A stretch of 64,000 nucleotides of DNA, from NCBI RefSeq assembly GCF_900108505.1, contig NZ_FNWU01000009.1, positions 1 through 64,000 of the forward strand, read 5' to 3'. Position numbers and translations under genes: made by a program. Below are positions 10,998 through 19,579 of the stretch, one piece after another; within the stretch, counting starts at the first letter, position 1; each line of letters begins with the position of its first letter. Under the pieces are notes generated by a model that had not been told where the DNA came from, ran no database searches, and saw only the letters and a list, made by a program, of their open reading frames with translations. This DNA is from Halopenitus malekzadehii (GTDB taxonomy: Archaea > Halobacteriota > Halobacteria > Halobacteriales > Haloferacaceae).

Positions 10998-12173
10998 TCA
11001 CGGAGCGAGCAGCAGCCCCGCGATCGCGACCGAGATGAACACAAGCTTCATCGCGGTGTTGACGGCGATCACCTTCAGGCCGAACTCGGGCCCCCAGATC
11101 CCGAACTGGAAGGGAATCGACCGTTTGAACGTCGAGACCGCGAAGGAGACGATCCCGCCGAGCAGCATCGTCACCACCGCGGTCCGCGGGGTGAACGTCT
11201 CGCCGATGAGCGGCGCGATCGCGACCGCCCCGGCCGTGGTGTCGAGCGAGTAGACGGCCACGATCGCGACCGACGCGCCGGGCAGCCCGAGCGCTGCGGT
11301 GAGGGGCTCGGCGACGCCGGTCAGCGCCTCGACGTCGGCGTGGGTGATGAGCGCGATCACGAGCGTGTAGACCACGGCCAGTCTGGGGACGATCCGCCGG
11401 AGCGTGCCGGCGGTCTTCCGAGCGGCTTCCCGAGCCCGGTCGCGGGGGGAGTCGGGTGAGCCCTCGGCGTCATCGGACTCGCAGTCGTCCGCTGTGCCGT
11501 CCGTCTCGGACTCGCCGCCATCCGATCTACCGGTTCCGTGGCCGGTCTCAAGCTCCGCGAGCGCCGATCGATCGACGTTCCGCGAGGAGAGGACGACGCC
11601 GCCGATGGCCACGCCCGCGACCGTGATCCCCAGTGAGATCCCGGCGCGGATCGAGACGTAGAGGACGCCCGTGTGAAACCCGAGGATCGGGATGAGGACG
11701 GGGACGTAGTAGGTGAAGACGTGTTGGACGAACCCGAAGAACGTGTTTATCATCACGGCGACGATCGTTGCGCGGTCGTCGAGCAGCCCTGACTCGCGGT
11801 ACTCCGCGAGCGTCGCGTAGCCGGCGGTCGTCGACGCCGCCGTCGTCAGGATGGCGGTCCCGACCTCGTCCGGGAGGTTGGCCGGTCGGGTGAGATAGCC
11901 CGCGACGCCGGCGATGTACCGGATCAGCCCGAACGAGACGACGAGGTTGGCGAGGAAGACGCCGAGCGCGATGAAGACCGTGATCCGGGCCAGTCGCGGG
12001 AGGACCTCCCGGAGGAGCGCGACCGTTTCGGCGGCGATCGTGGTCGCCGACACGGACTGGGTCCCGAGCACCGATTGAAGCCCCACAGTCGACTGGGCCC
12101 CGAGTATGGACTGGTGCAGCATCGACTGGTGAACCGTCCAGAGCGCCGGGTCCGCGATCGCGGCTCCGAACAC
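10998..12173 (-). CDS. Nucleoside recognition (Gate) domain membrane protein
   Basis: 391 aa, GTG start. Two homologous membrane halves surround an acidic linker (residues about 205-255). The first half has ILTTAASTTAGYATLAEYRE; the second has VYSLDTTAGAVAIAPL and ends VAIAGLLLAP. This is the nucleoside-recognition/Gate family of COG3366-like archaeal proteins. The N-terminal 40 residues hold short Gln/Ser repeats (HQSMLHQSILGAQST). The transported molecule is not known. Confidence 0.75.
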   Translation of the reverse strand: MFGAAIADPALWTVHQSMLHQSILGAQSTVGLQSVLGTQSVSATTIAAETVALLREVLPRLARITVFIALGVFLANLVVSFGLIRYIAGVAGYLTRPANLPDEVGTAILTTAASTTAGYATLAEYRESGLLDDRATIVAVMINTFFGFVQHVFTYYVPVLIPILGFHTGVLYVSIRAGISLGITVAGVAIGGVVLSSRNVDRSALAELETGHGTGRSDGGESETDGTADDCESDDAEGSPDSPRDRAREAARKTAGTLRRIVPRLAVVYTLVIALITHADVEALTGVAEPLTAALGLPGASVAIVAVYSLDTTAGAVAIAPLIGETFTPRTAVVTMLLGGIVSFAVSTFKRSIPFQFGIWGPEFGLKVIAVNTAMKLVFISVAIAGLLLAP

Positions 12174-12223
12174 GGGCTCCCTTCACGATCGGTCGTCAAA
12201 GGTGCATCGGACCGATCCGATCG

Positions 12224-13345
12224 TTATCCCTCGAAGCCGTCCTCCCACCGGAACGTTCCGTTTCGCTGTATCACCTCGCCGTCGATCGCGATCGACGCGT
12301 CCGCGGAGACGTCCGCGATCAGGTCGACGTGGACCGCCGAGTCGTTGCCGGATTCGCCCTCGGGCAGGCAGGCGTCGTAGGCGCGGCCGAGCGCGAGGTG
12401 CACGGTGCCGGCCATCTTCTCGTCGAAGAGGATCGAGTCGGTGAACCGGTCGATCCCGCGGTTCATCCCGATCCCGAGCTCCCCGAATCGCCGAGCGCCC
12501 GCATCGGTTTCGAGGATCGACGCGAGCGCGTCCTCGTTCGTGGCGGCCTCGAACGCGACGACCTCGCCGTCGACGACCTCGAGGCGAACGTCCCGGACGC
12601 GGCGCCCGGAGATGGTCATCGGCACGTCGAAGCAGACGGTCCCCTCGACGGTCGCCGGTGCGGTGAACACCTCGCCGGAGGGGAGGTTGTGGGAGTCGTA
12701 GGCCACGGAGGCCGCGGAGTTGACCGCGGTCCGGTTCTCGATCCCGACGGTCAGATCCGTGGTCGGGCGGTCCTCGCGGTCGATCCGGATCTGGACCTCC
12801 GAGCCGGCGTCGAGGCGTTCTTTGAGCCGGTCCATCTCCGCGGCCAGCGACTCCCAGTCGCGCAACACCGCGCCGTAGACGAACTCCCGATACGCCTCGA
12901 TCGACATCCCCGCCTGCTGGGCGAGGCTCCGGGTCGGGTGCACCGTCGAGACCCAGTCGGTGTCCATTCGCGCCTCACGGATCCCGGTCCGGGATCGGGC
13001 GTGCGCCCGGCGCGTCTCGGGGTCGACGTCCGCGGTCGCCATCGTGTTCCGGCCGCCGCCGAGCCGGAGGTACGCGTCGGCCGCCTCGAAGAGCGCGAGC
13101 GAGTGGTCCGGATCCGCCTCGAACGGTTCGTCCCCGTTCTCGCGTCCTTTTAAATACGCTCGGGTGATCTCGCCGGAGCCGTCGGTTACCTCGACGTTCG
13201 CCCCGCGCTCGCCGAGCGCCTCGACGACCGCGACCGCCAGGTCGTGTGCCCCCTCGTCGACGTCGACGATCACGTCGTCGCCGGCCTCGATGCGCGCGCT
13301 CCAGTCGACGAGCGTCTCCGCGTGGTCGCGTACGCGTGGATCCAT
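12224..13345 (-). CDS. M29-family aminopeptidase
   Basis: 373 aa, normal for the M29 (thermophilic aminopeptidase, AmpS/PepS) family. Conserved metal-site segments are LPSGEVFTAP, FGELGIGMN, DEKMAGTVHLALG and the near-terminal HVDLIADVS. It should release N-terminal residues from peptides in the cytoplasm with two divalent metals. It lies 50 bp downstream of the nucleoside-gate gene on the opposite transcript side and probably has its own promoter. Confidence 0.88.
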   Translation of the reverse strand: MDPRVRDHAETLVDWSARIEAGDDVIVDVDEGAHDLAVAVVEALGERGANVEVTDGSGEITRAYLKGRENGDEPFEADPDHSLALFEAADAYLRLGGGRNTMATADVDPETRRAHARSRTGIREARMDTDWVSTVHPTRSLAQQAGMSIEAYREFVYGAVLRDWESLAAEMDRLKERLDAGSEVQIRIDREDRPTTDLTVGIENRTAVNSAASVAYDSHNLPSGEVFTAPATVEGTVCFDVPMTISGRRVRDVRLEVVDGEVVAFEAATNEDALASILETDAGARRFGELGIGMNRGIDRFTDSILFDEKMAGTVHLALGRAYDACLPEGESGNDSAVHVDLIADVSADASIAIDGEVIQRNGTFRWEDGFEG

Positions 13346-13491
13346 TACTCTCGACGTCGGCGTGCGTGGACAAAAACCGTCGCTTCGGTCGAGACTGGAT
13401 CGACGGTCGATTCCGGACCGGCGGCCGACCCTGCCCGACCGTCGTTGGAGTCGACGGAACCCTTCAAGACCCGCCCGCCCACATCGACGGT

Positions 13492-14067
13492 ATGAACCAG
13501 ATCTACGCCCCCTGGCGGATCGAGTGGGTCGAACGCGATCGGGATCCGATCGACGGCTGCCCCTTCTGTGTCCTCCCCGAGCGCGGCGACGACGTCGACG
13601 CCCGGATCGTCGCTCGCGGCGAGCACAACTTCGTCCTCCTGAACAACGCCCCCTACAACCCGGGCCACGCGATGGTGATCCCGTACGATCACGTCGCCGA
13701 GTGGGGCGCGCTCGCTGACGACGTGATGCTCGAACACGGGCGGCTCAAGGCGGCGACGATCGCGGCGCTGGAGGGCTCCTCCGGCCCGGACGGCGTCAAC
13801 ACCGGGATGAACCTGGGTGGGTCGGCCGCCGGCGGCTCGATCGACGACCACATCCACACGCACGTGATCCCGCGGTGGGACGGCGACACGAATTTCATGC
13901 CGGTGGTGAGCGACACCACGGTGATCGTCGAGGCGGTCGACCGGACCTACGAGCACCTCCACGCCGCCTTCGGCGACCTCGAGGCCGCGGTCACGGTCCC
14001 GCCGATCGAAGGGGATGACGCGGACGCCGCCGATCACACTGCTGGAGCGGTCCGACTCTCCTTCTGA
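13492..14067 (+). CDS. HIT-family nucleotide hydrolase/transferase
   Basis: 191 aa. The HIT motif reads HIHTHVIPRW, with the histidine triad that forms the nucleotidyl-His intermediate. An upstream CPFC, with further histidines, resembles the zinc site of some HIT proteins, and the start MNQIYAPWRIEWV is typical of the Ap4A-phosphorylase/FHIT-like archaeal branch. It likely acts on adenylated nucleotides or dinucleoside polyphosphates; the substrate is inferred from family only. It diverges from the M29 aminopeptidase gene. Confidence 0.9.
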   Translation: MNQIYAPWRIEWVERDRDPIDGCPFCVLPERGDDVDARIVARGEHNFVLLNNAPYNPGHAMVIPYDHVAEWGALADDVMLEHGRLKAATIAALEGSSGPDGVNTGMNLGGSAAGGSIDDHIHTHVIPRWDGDTNFMPVVSDTTVIVEAVDRTYEHLHAAFGDLEAAVTVPPIEGDDADAADHTAGAVRLSF

Positions 14068-14129
14068 TCGCGGTCACGCCGCCCTGCTGATCGCGGGCAC
14101 TTTTAGGCGGCCGGCCGAAGACCTCGCCG

Positions 14130-14996
14130 ATGACGGACCCCGACCTGCCAACGCCCGTGCTCGACAACCACCTCCACCTGGATCCGCGACACGGCCGCGG
14201 GATGGACGCCGTTAGGGACTTCCGGCACCTCGGCGGCACACACCTGCTCGTGGTGAACAAGCCCTCCTGGCACCTCGGCGTCGAGGCCGGCGAGCCCGCC
14301 GACTTCCGGGCGGTTTTCGAGGAGACGATCGACGTCGCGGGCGCGGCGGACGAGCTGCTCGATGGCGGCGCCTGGCCGGTCCTCGGCGTGCATCCGGGGC
14401 TGATCAGCCGACTGGTGGACGAACGCGGGTTTTCACCCGACGAGGCGCGCGAGCTGATGCAGGGCGGGCTCTCGGTGGCGGCCGAATACGTCGCCGACGG
14501 TGACGCGCTCGCGCTCAAGTCGGGCCGACCCCACTACGAGGTGTCCGACGCCGTGTGGGACGCCTCGAACGCGGTCACGAAACACGCCTTCACGCTCGGT
14601 GCCGAGCACGACTGTGCGGTCCAGCTGCACACGGAGGCCAGCGAGGACCTCTCCGAGCTGGCCGCGTGGGCCGACGAGCGCGGGCTCACCCCGGAGCGCG
14701 TCGTCAAACACTACGCCGCCGGCCGACTCCGCGGACCGACTCCGAGCGTGATGAGCGAGCGCGACCGGCTCGAGCGCGCCGCCAAGCGGGCGACGGAGCA
14801 CGGCGACCCCTTCCTGATGGAGACCGACTTCGTCGACGACCCCGACAAACCGGGCGCGGTCCTTGGTCCGAAGACCGTCCCGCGGCGCGTTCGTTGGCTG
14901 CTCGAGGAGGGGTACGATGACGCGATCCGGGTTGCCCACGTCGAGACGCCACGGCGAGTGTACGGGATCGACACCGAGGCGACGCTGGACGCGTGA
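14130..14996 (+). CDS. TatD-like metal-dependent hydrolase
   Basis: 288 aa TIM-barrel hydrolase. Motifs are DNHLHLDP (HxH), a central Glu (VAAEYV), VQLHTEAS and a terminal METDFVDD acidic site. Archaeal TatD-like proteins are probable nucleases or phosphoesterases; the name does not imply protein export. It follows the HIT gene by 62 bp on the same strand. Confidence 0.85.
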   Translation: MTDPDLPTPVLDNHLHLDPRHGRGMDAVRDFRHLGGTHLLVVNKPSWHLGVEAGEPADFRAVFEETIDVAGAADELLDGGAWPVLGVHPGLISRLVDERGFSPDEARELMQGGLSVAAEYVADGDALALKSGRPHYEVSDAVWDASNAVTKHAFTLGAEHDCAVQLHTEASEDLSELAAWADERGLTPERVVKHYAAGRLRGPTPSVMSERDRLERAAKRATEHGDPFLMETDFVDDPDKPGAVLGPKTVPRRVRWLLEEGYDDAIRVAHVETPRRVYGIDTEATLDA

Positions 14997-15026
14997 CGTG
15001 GCGCGTCGACCGCGTCGTCGCGAGGG

Positions 15027-15770
15027 TCACTCCCAGGCGTGTCCGTCGGCGGCGACGATCCGGATTCGGGTCGCCAGCAGCCACGCGATCGGGGCGATCG
15101 TCAACACGACGGCGCCCGCCGCCGCGACCTGGAGCACGGTCGTCGTGAACCACGGCGTCGATCCCGCGTACGGAACCGACGTGTGCGTGACCTGCCCGCC
15201 CAGCGGCACGAAGTAATCGAACAGCAGGTCGACCGTGTACCACGTCGCGGCGATCGCGATCGCGTGCAGCGGGAACCCCGATATCCGGTGGAGGACGAAC
15301 GCCTGCACCGCCATTGCGATGTGGCTCCAGAACAGAAAGAGATACATCGGGATCGGGGTGAACTCGAGGAATCCCGGCGCGAACGCCACGAGGACGTACG
15401 GCGTCCACAGGCCGAGTTTGATGTTGCCGATGAACGCGAGCGACGCGAGCGTGTCGTTCGGTCGCCCGAGCGCCCACGCCGCGAGCGCGAGCGCGATGAA
15501 CAGCGTCGCCCCGGGACTGTCCGGGACGAACAGCCACCACTGCGGCTCGATCTGCTGAAGCTGGAACCGGTAGTACCAGAAGCCGAAGGCGGTTCCGAGC
15601 AGGTTGATCGCGACGATCACCCAGACCCATCGCAACGCGATCGCCTCGAGTCGGGCCGGCAGCGGGGCAGCCCACCGCGGGAGCGAGAGCCGCGTCGGTT
15701 GCTCCCGTGGCGTTCCTCGTTCCCGCGGATCGGCGGCATCGGTCGATCCGGATGCTGACCCCCGTGACAT
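15027..15770 (-). CDS. DUF1405 family membrane protein
   Basis: About 247 aa with six to seven membrane segments. LLGTAFGFWYYRFQL, WLFVPDSPGATLF and NIKLGLWTPYV match the DUF1405 family. The start is placed at ATG 15770; an in-frame ATG at 15794 would add eight residues. Function unknown. It is convergent with the TatD-like gene. Confidence 0.8.
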   Translation of the reverse strand: MSRGSASGSTDAADPRERGTPREQPTRLSLPRWAAPLPARLEAIALRWVWVIVAINLLGTAFGFWYYRFQLQQIEPQWWLFVPDSPGATLFIALALAAWALGRPNDTLASLAFIGNIKLGLWTPYVLVAFAPGFLEFTPIPMYLFLFWSHIAMAVQAFVLHRISGFPLHAIAIAATWYTVDLLFDYFVPLGGQVTHTSVPYAGSTPWFTTTVLQVAAAGAVVLTIAPIAWLLATRIRIVAADGHAWE

Positions 15771-15908
15771 ATCCGTGGGTCGTCGTCGCCTCACAAAGCG
15801 GTGACGGTCCGTTCCGTTCGGTTCCGGGGCGGTTCCATTCTTTCCAGCGGCGATTCGCGGCCGTCCCCGACGAAAAGGGCTATGGGTCCGCGAGTTGAAC
15901 CCGAGGAT

Positions 15909-16583
15909 ATGCGCCTGCGCTATCTGATCGCGCTTCTTCTCGTGATCCCGCTTGCGGACGCGCTGTTCCTCGTCGTCGTGGCCGACTACCTCGGCTGGCA
16001 GCTCACCGTCGCGCTGGTCGTGCTCACGGCGCTGTTGGGGATGTTGCTGGTTCGGGCGGAGGGCCGTAACACCCTCGCCAGACTGCAGCGAAAGGCCGCC
16101 CGGGGCGAGCCGCCGACCGACGAGCTGCTCGATGGCGCGCTGCTCATCGCCGCGGGTGCCTTCCTGCTCACTCCCGGGCTCGTCACCGACACGATCGGGT
16201 TCCTGCTGGCGTTCCCGCCGACGCGGATCCCGATCCGGGCGGTGACCAAACGCTTCGTCCTCGTCCCGTACCTCGAGCGCCGGACGGACGGCTTCCTGAG
16301 CGGGAACGTGTACATCGGCGGCTTCCCCGACGGCGAGGGGTTCGACGGGTCCGGCGGCGCGTTCGGCGGTGGATTCACGCCGCCCGGCGATGGCGGCAGC
16401 CCCGGAGACGGCGGTGCCGCCGGGTCGGGATCCCGCTCGCGGTCCGGTTCCGGCTCGAGCGCTCGCTCCGACACGACGGCGGGGACCGCGGACGGAGCCG
16501 ACGACGTCGTCGATGTCGACTACACGGTCGAGGATACCGCCGACGACCGCGACGACGATCGCCGGTCTCCTGACGAACGGTGA
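15909..16583 (+). CDS. fxsA: FxsA family membrane protein
   Basis: 224 aa. FxsA-type membrane part in residues 1-110: LIPLADALFLVVVADYLGW, then LLVRAEGRNTLARLQ and GALLIAAGAFLLTPGLVTD. The C-terminal 100 residues are Gly/Ser-rich then acidic, a low-complexity cytoplasmic tail. Bacterial FxsA affects phage exclusion when overproduced; the archaeal role is unknown. It is the last gene before the tRNA-Ile integration site. Confidence 0.8.
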   Translation: MRLRYLIALLLVIPLADALFLVVVADYLGWQLTVALVVLTALLGMLLVRAEGRNTLARLQRKAARGEPPTDELLDGALLIAAGAFLLTPGLVTDTIGFLLAFPPTRIPIRAVTKRFVLVPYLERRTDGFLSGNVYIGGFPDGEGFDGSGGAFGGGFTPPGDGGSPGDGGAAGSGSRSRSGSGSSARSDTTAGTADGADDVVDVDYTVEDTADDRDDDRRSPDER

Positions 16584-16703
16584 CCCTCGACGGTCGCGTG
16601 AATGCGTGGATCGATACCGTGCCGAAAACCGACTGACTGCGCGACGATCTTCAAAGGGAAACCCTTAAACTCTTACCCGCGCAAGCGGGAAATGCGCTCA
16701 CCT

Positions 16704-16777
16704 GGGCCAATAGCTCAGTCAGGTTGAGCGCTCGGCTGATAACCGGGAGGTCCACGGTTCAAATCCGTGTTGGCCCA
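16704..16777 (+). tRNA. tRNA-Ile (GAT)
   Basis: The acceptor stem pairs GGGCCAA with TTGGCCC, discriminator A. The anticodon stem-loop has GAT at 16738-16740 and the T arm is CACGG-TTCAAAT-CCGTG. A TTAAAC box at 16665-16670 stands about 35 nt upstream. The 3' half is the attachment site of the integrated element that follows. Confidence 0.95.
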
Positions 16778-16847
16778 CCTACAACGTCCACGGTCTTTGG
16801 CCGTGGCGTGTTAGGGGCCGGGAACTCCCCAGCCACCTAATTCCGTC
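16750..16847 (+). repeat. attL: left 98-bp direct repeat (overlaps tRNA-Ile 3' end)
   Basis: It begins GTCCACGG in the tRNA T arm and runs through the tRNA end into a segment with internal hairpins (CCACGG...CCGTGG and GGGG...CCCC). It matches 18523-18621 with one indel and three substitutions. Confidence 0.9.
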
Positions 16848-16860
16848 TTACTATTCCACG

Positions 16861-16932
16861 AACAGAACCCTCTATAATGATAGGGTTCAACCATAATTTC
16901 CACGCACGATGCCGCTACGTGTGGGTTCTGTT
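16861..16932. repeat. Inverted-repeat cluster inside the element, next to attL
   Basis: A perfect 10-bp inverted repeat, AACAGAACCC (16861-16870) and GGGTTCTGTT (16923-16932), encloses a second partial one (AACCCT...AGGGTT). No gene is seen in 16848-17081. This could be a recombinase or repressor binding region. Confidence 0.5.
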
Positions 16933-17081
16933 TAGCCGCTCGCTTTGAACGAGCCTACTGAGCGTTGAGCCGAATCGTTGTCGGACTGCAGTACTGGAAT
17001 CCTATTCAGAGTATTTATTCTATGGAAAGCCGATGAATTTCCCATCAGTGTCTGCGTGCGAACTGAGGCGGCCCGAGTTAT

Positions 17082-17249
17082 TCAGAAAAGACTACTAATC
17101 CACATCAGAGATGAGACGACAAATCCACTAACAAATGCTATCAATAGGAAGATAGCGACCCATCGCCGTGCGTTATCCGGGAGATACGGTATCTCACTTG
17201 GATAAATCGGGGCAAGCGTCCCTTTTTCGTCTGAACCGCGTCCATCCAT
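17082..17249 (-). CDS. 55-aa single-pass membrane protein of the integrative element
   Basis: ATG 17249 to TGA. A soluble N-terminus (DEKGTLAPIYPSEIPYLPD) is followed by a 25-residue hydrophobic helix containing WVAIFLLIAFVSGFVV. Codon use is less G/C-biased than in neighbouring genes, fitting foreign origin. Not recognised; it could serve in superinfection control, or be cargo of the element. Confidence 0.5.
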   Translation of the reverse strand: MDGRGSDEKGTLAPIYPSEIPYLPDNARRWVAIFLLIAFVSGFVVSSLMWISSLF

Positions 17250-17396
17250 ATAACGTGATACAAGCCCTACACTATTGTTCTTTCTGCTGTCTGACTTGCC
17301 ATTCGACCACTTATATTCTTAATCGATAGGTGAACCACCTGCACTGAGCGATTTACTTGGTAGTACGGCCAGAGGGCAGGGGTTTCCTCTACATCT

Positions 17397-18437
17397 TCAC
17401 AGGTCATCCAAATAATCCCGACGTTGTTCGGCTTTTTCTCGTTCACCACGTCGGTCGTAGTGTTTCTCAAGCACATCCAGACTCACATTCATCCGGTCAC
17501 TAACGACCTTCTCCGGCACGTCCTCCGACAAGTGGTGGGTGATTGACCCACGACGTATCGCGTGTGGACTCACACTCGATGGGCAGGTACTCGCCTTGTT
17601 ATTCTCCAATGCTTCACAGGAGTCTATCTCGCGGTCGTGAGGACACTCTCCTGTGTATTCACAAGGACGAGTGATACGGTAGATACTGTCTCGAAGCGTC
17701 GATTTAGCGGGACGCCCGCACCGACCGGAGAATAGCGGGCTTCGTCCCTTACCATCCCCGCCCTCATCGCGGTTGTACTGGAGATACGCATCCAGCGCAT
17801 CACACACATTGGCGCTCAGAGAAACGTACCGTGCACCTTCGGTCTTGTTTTTGAGCCGCGTTCCCGTCTCGGGACGGTGGTGGAGTTCGAGATATTGTTC
17901 CTCTCGATCGTAGTCCTCTACATCGAGACTGTGTGCGGCTCCGATTCGGATACCGGTATGCCACAGTACCTCGATGAGCGCGTGCGTTCGAGTCGCAAAC
18001 TCGAATTGGCGAAGATACTCAAGCAATTGCGCCGCCGCCTCATCGCTGAGCATCGCTGTTCGCCGGTCCTCGGTCTTTCCGAGAGAGGGCAACAATATTT
18101 TCTCGTGAGTCTCGCTCGCTACCGCGTCGATATTCTCGCACCACTTGATGAAGACGCGGATGGTCGATAACTGAGTGACCATCGTGACGTTGTTGAGGTC
18201 GCCGTCATCGCGCCGCCACATCTTGTACCGTTGGAGGTCCCGTCCCGTCAGTTCGTTCAGGTTGTCTATCTCCGCGACCTCATCGCACCACCGGACGAAG
18301 TGCTTGAGACGGTAGTGATGGGCTTGTATCGTACTCTGTGAGACTTCGCTCTCACGCTGTGAGAGATACATTTCCTTTGCCTCTGCCGGTCGCATTGGTT
18401 CGAGTTTATCTGTGGTCAAGTCTGGTCCCGTGAACAC
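17397..18437 (-). CDS. Tyrosine recombinase/integrase
   Basis: About 346 aa. An N-terminal SAM-like core-binding domain (STIQAHHYRLKHFVRWCDE) is followed by a catalytic domain with HTGIRIGAAHSL (catalytic Arg), PHAIRRGSITHHL (H-x-x-R) and the nucleophile Tyr in LEKHYDRR. A Cys cluster (CEYTGECPHDREIDSC) is inserted before the HxxR box, as in many haloarchaeal integrases. The start is uncertain: GTG 18437 is chosen. The frame stays open further upstream, to a TTG at 18536, but that stretch runs into attR and is not typical. It should catalyse integration and excision at the tRNA-Ile repeats. Confidence 0.88.
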   Translation of the reverse strand: MFTGPDLTTDKLEPMRPAEAKEMYLSQRESEVSQSTIQAHHYRLKHFVRWCDEVAEIDNLNELTGRDLQRYKMWRRDDGDLNNVTMVTQLSTIRVFIKWCENIDAVASETHEKILLPSLGKTEDRRTAMLSDEAAAQLLEYLRQFEFATRTHALIEVLWHTGIRIGAAHSLDVEDYDREEQYLELHHRPETGTRLKNKTEGARYVSLSANVCDALDAYLQYNRDEGGDGKGRSPLFSGRCGRPAKSTLRDSIYRITRPCEYTGECPHDREIDSCEALENNKASTCPSSVSPHAIRRGSITHHLSEDVPEKVVSDRMNVSLDVLEKHYDRRGEREKAEQRRDYLDDL

Positions 18438-18522
18438 CCAAACGCTCCTCCAATGGCTCGACGCGATGAGCGATCTGTTTGATAGGCCTAATTGCCTGAT
18501 TTGTTGCGTTTCAGGCCCTCTA

Positions 18523-18621
18523 GTCCACGGTTTCAAATCCGTGTTGGCCCACCTACAACGTCCACGGTCCTTGGCCGTGGCGTATTAGGGGCCGGGAACT
18601 CCCCAGCCACCTAATTTCGTC
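18523..18621 (+). repeat. attR: right direct repeat with partial tRNA-Ile copy
   Basis: It repeats the tRNA-Ile T arm and 3' acceptor strand plus about 70 bp beyond. An extra T makes the T-loop sequence GGTTTCAAAT. It is not a tRNA gene: the 5' half is absent. Confidence 0.9.
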
Positions 18622-18775
18622 CGATACGCTAACTCTTGAGAGAGTTCTCCTTGAATATTTAAATAGAACGTACTCATCCTCTCTCGCCATCCTGCGGTGT
18701 CCAGCACTTGGCGGGGAGATCTACTGTGGACGGACTCCACATCGAGCAGCCCTCGCACCTGCTGGGCCTGTGTGT

Positions 18776-19375
18776 CTAGATCCCGAGCCACTCGTCGGTC
18801 CGAACCTCGTATCCGTTCGATCGACAGAGCGCTGCTGCTTCCCGGCGCACTGCTCGGGAAGTCGGGAGGCGTTCCGTGTCGTGGATTCGATCGACGATCC
18901 AGTCGCTAATACTGCGCACTCCGTCGTCATCGTCATCTGCGTCGATCGCGTTGAGTTCCTCGAACGTCTTCTCATAGGCTTTGCGCTGCGTCCACCCGAA
19001 CTCCGTCTGTGGAAGCGTCTTGCTCGCTTCCACGACCCGTTTCATCGCCGCCGCAACGGTCGGCGCTGCCACCTGTACACGAACGGCAGCCGGTGAGTCG
19101 AACTGCTCTGTGTCAGTCTCCGGAAGTAGGGCCTCGATGCTGTAGCTGCCCTCGGCTGACTCAACCTCGTACTCACCGATCGTCGCGACGATGGTCGTCC
19201 CGGTTGCTGGGAATGAGACTGCTTCGAGCGCCGCCTCAAGCCCGGTGCGTTCGTCGGTCTCGATCGGCGGCTCTTGTTCGTCGCCACGTTCCAGTTCAGT
19301 GGCGATCGCGCGCTCTTGCTGGCGTCGCTCGGCGTCCTGTGCCTGCTTGTCTCGACCGTTCTTATCATCTGCCAT
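18776..19375 (-). CDS. Conserved haloarchaeal protein, DUF5789-like
   Basis: 199 aa, highly charged. It begins MADDKNGRDKQAQDAERRQQER and has a central FPATGTTIVATIGEYEV and a C-terminal SRAVRREAAALCRSNGYEV followed by WLGI. The family (I recall it as DUF5789) is widespread in haloarchaea and of unknown function; the basic C-terminal helix could bind nucleic acid. It stands just outside attR in an AT-richer patch. Confidence 0.65.
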   Translation of the reverse strand: MADDKNGRDKQAQDAERRQQERAIATELERGDEQEPPIETDERTGLEAALEAVSFPATGTTIVATIGEYEVESAEGSYSIEALLPETDTEQFDSPAAVRVQVAAPTVAAAMKRVVEASKTLPQTEFGWTQRKAYEKTFEELNAIDADDDDDGVRSISDWIVDRIHDTERLPTSRAVRREAAALCRSNGYEVRTDEWLGI

Positions 19376-19579
19376 TCAGTATAGTTCGGTCTCTAGCCGG
19401 ATAGCTCTGTGGTGGATCTATGTTGGTGAATGCTCCGGGTCCTCAGTACACGGGATGTCTCTATCGTATCCTCACACCACTTGAACGCTCTTTGTTTCCC
19501 TTTCGTGATGACGAGGGACTTCGACTCCCGAATCACTTAACCCCGAGGCGAGCCATTGTATTTCAGTGAACTGATTCAT

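Larger units (their letters stand above)
16750..18621. mobile_element. Minimal tRNA-Ile integrative element (about 1.9 kb)
   Basis: Direct repeats of about 98 bp, starting inside the T arm of tRNA-Ile and continuing past its 3' end, bound a visibly AT-richer segment. The segment holds a tyrosine recombinase and one 55-aa membrane protein. The tRNA at the left end is intact. The right copy contains an inserted T in the T loop and three base changes relative to the left copy, so integration is not recent. This is either a decayed larger element or a very small autonomous integrating unit. Confidence 0.85.

Noticed and set aside
16978-17205. A 75-codon plus-strand frame in the mini-element
   Set aside because: It overlaps the minus-strand membrane protein gene, whose hydrophobic helix and clean start and stop are more convincing.
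18523-18621. A second tRNA-Ile gene
   Set aside because: Only the T arm and 3' acceptor strand are present, with an extra base in the T loop. It is the attR copy.
18585-18791. A minus-strand frame running from the DUF5789-like gene end into attR
   Set aside because: It overlaps the C-terminus of that gene and ends within the att repeat; no start with promoter spacing is seen.
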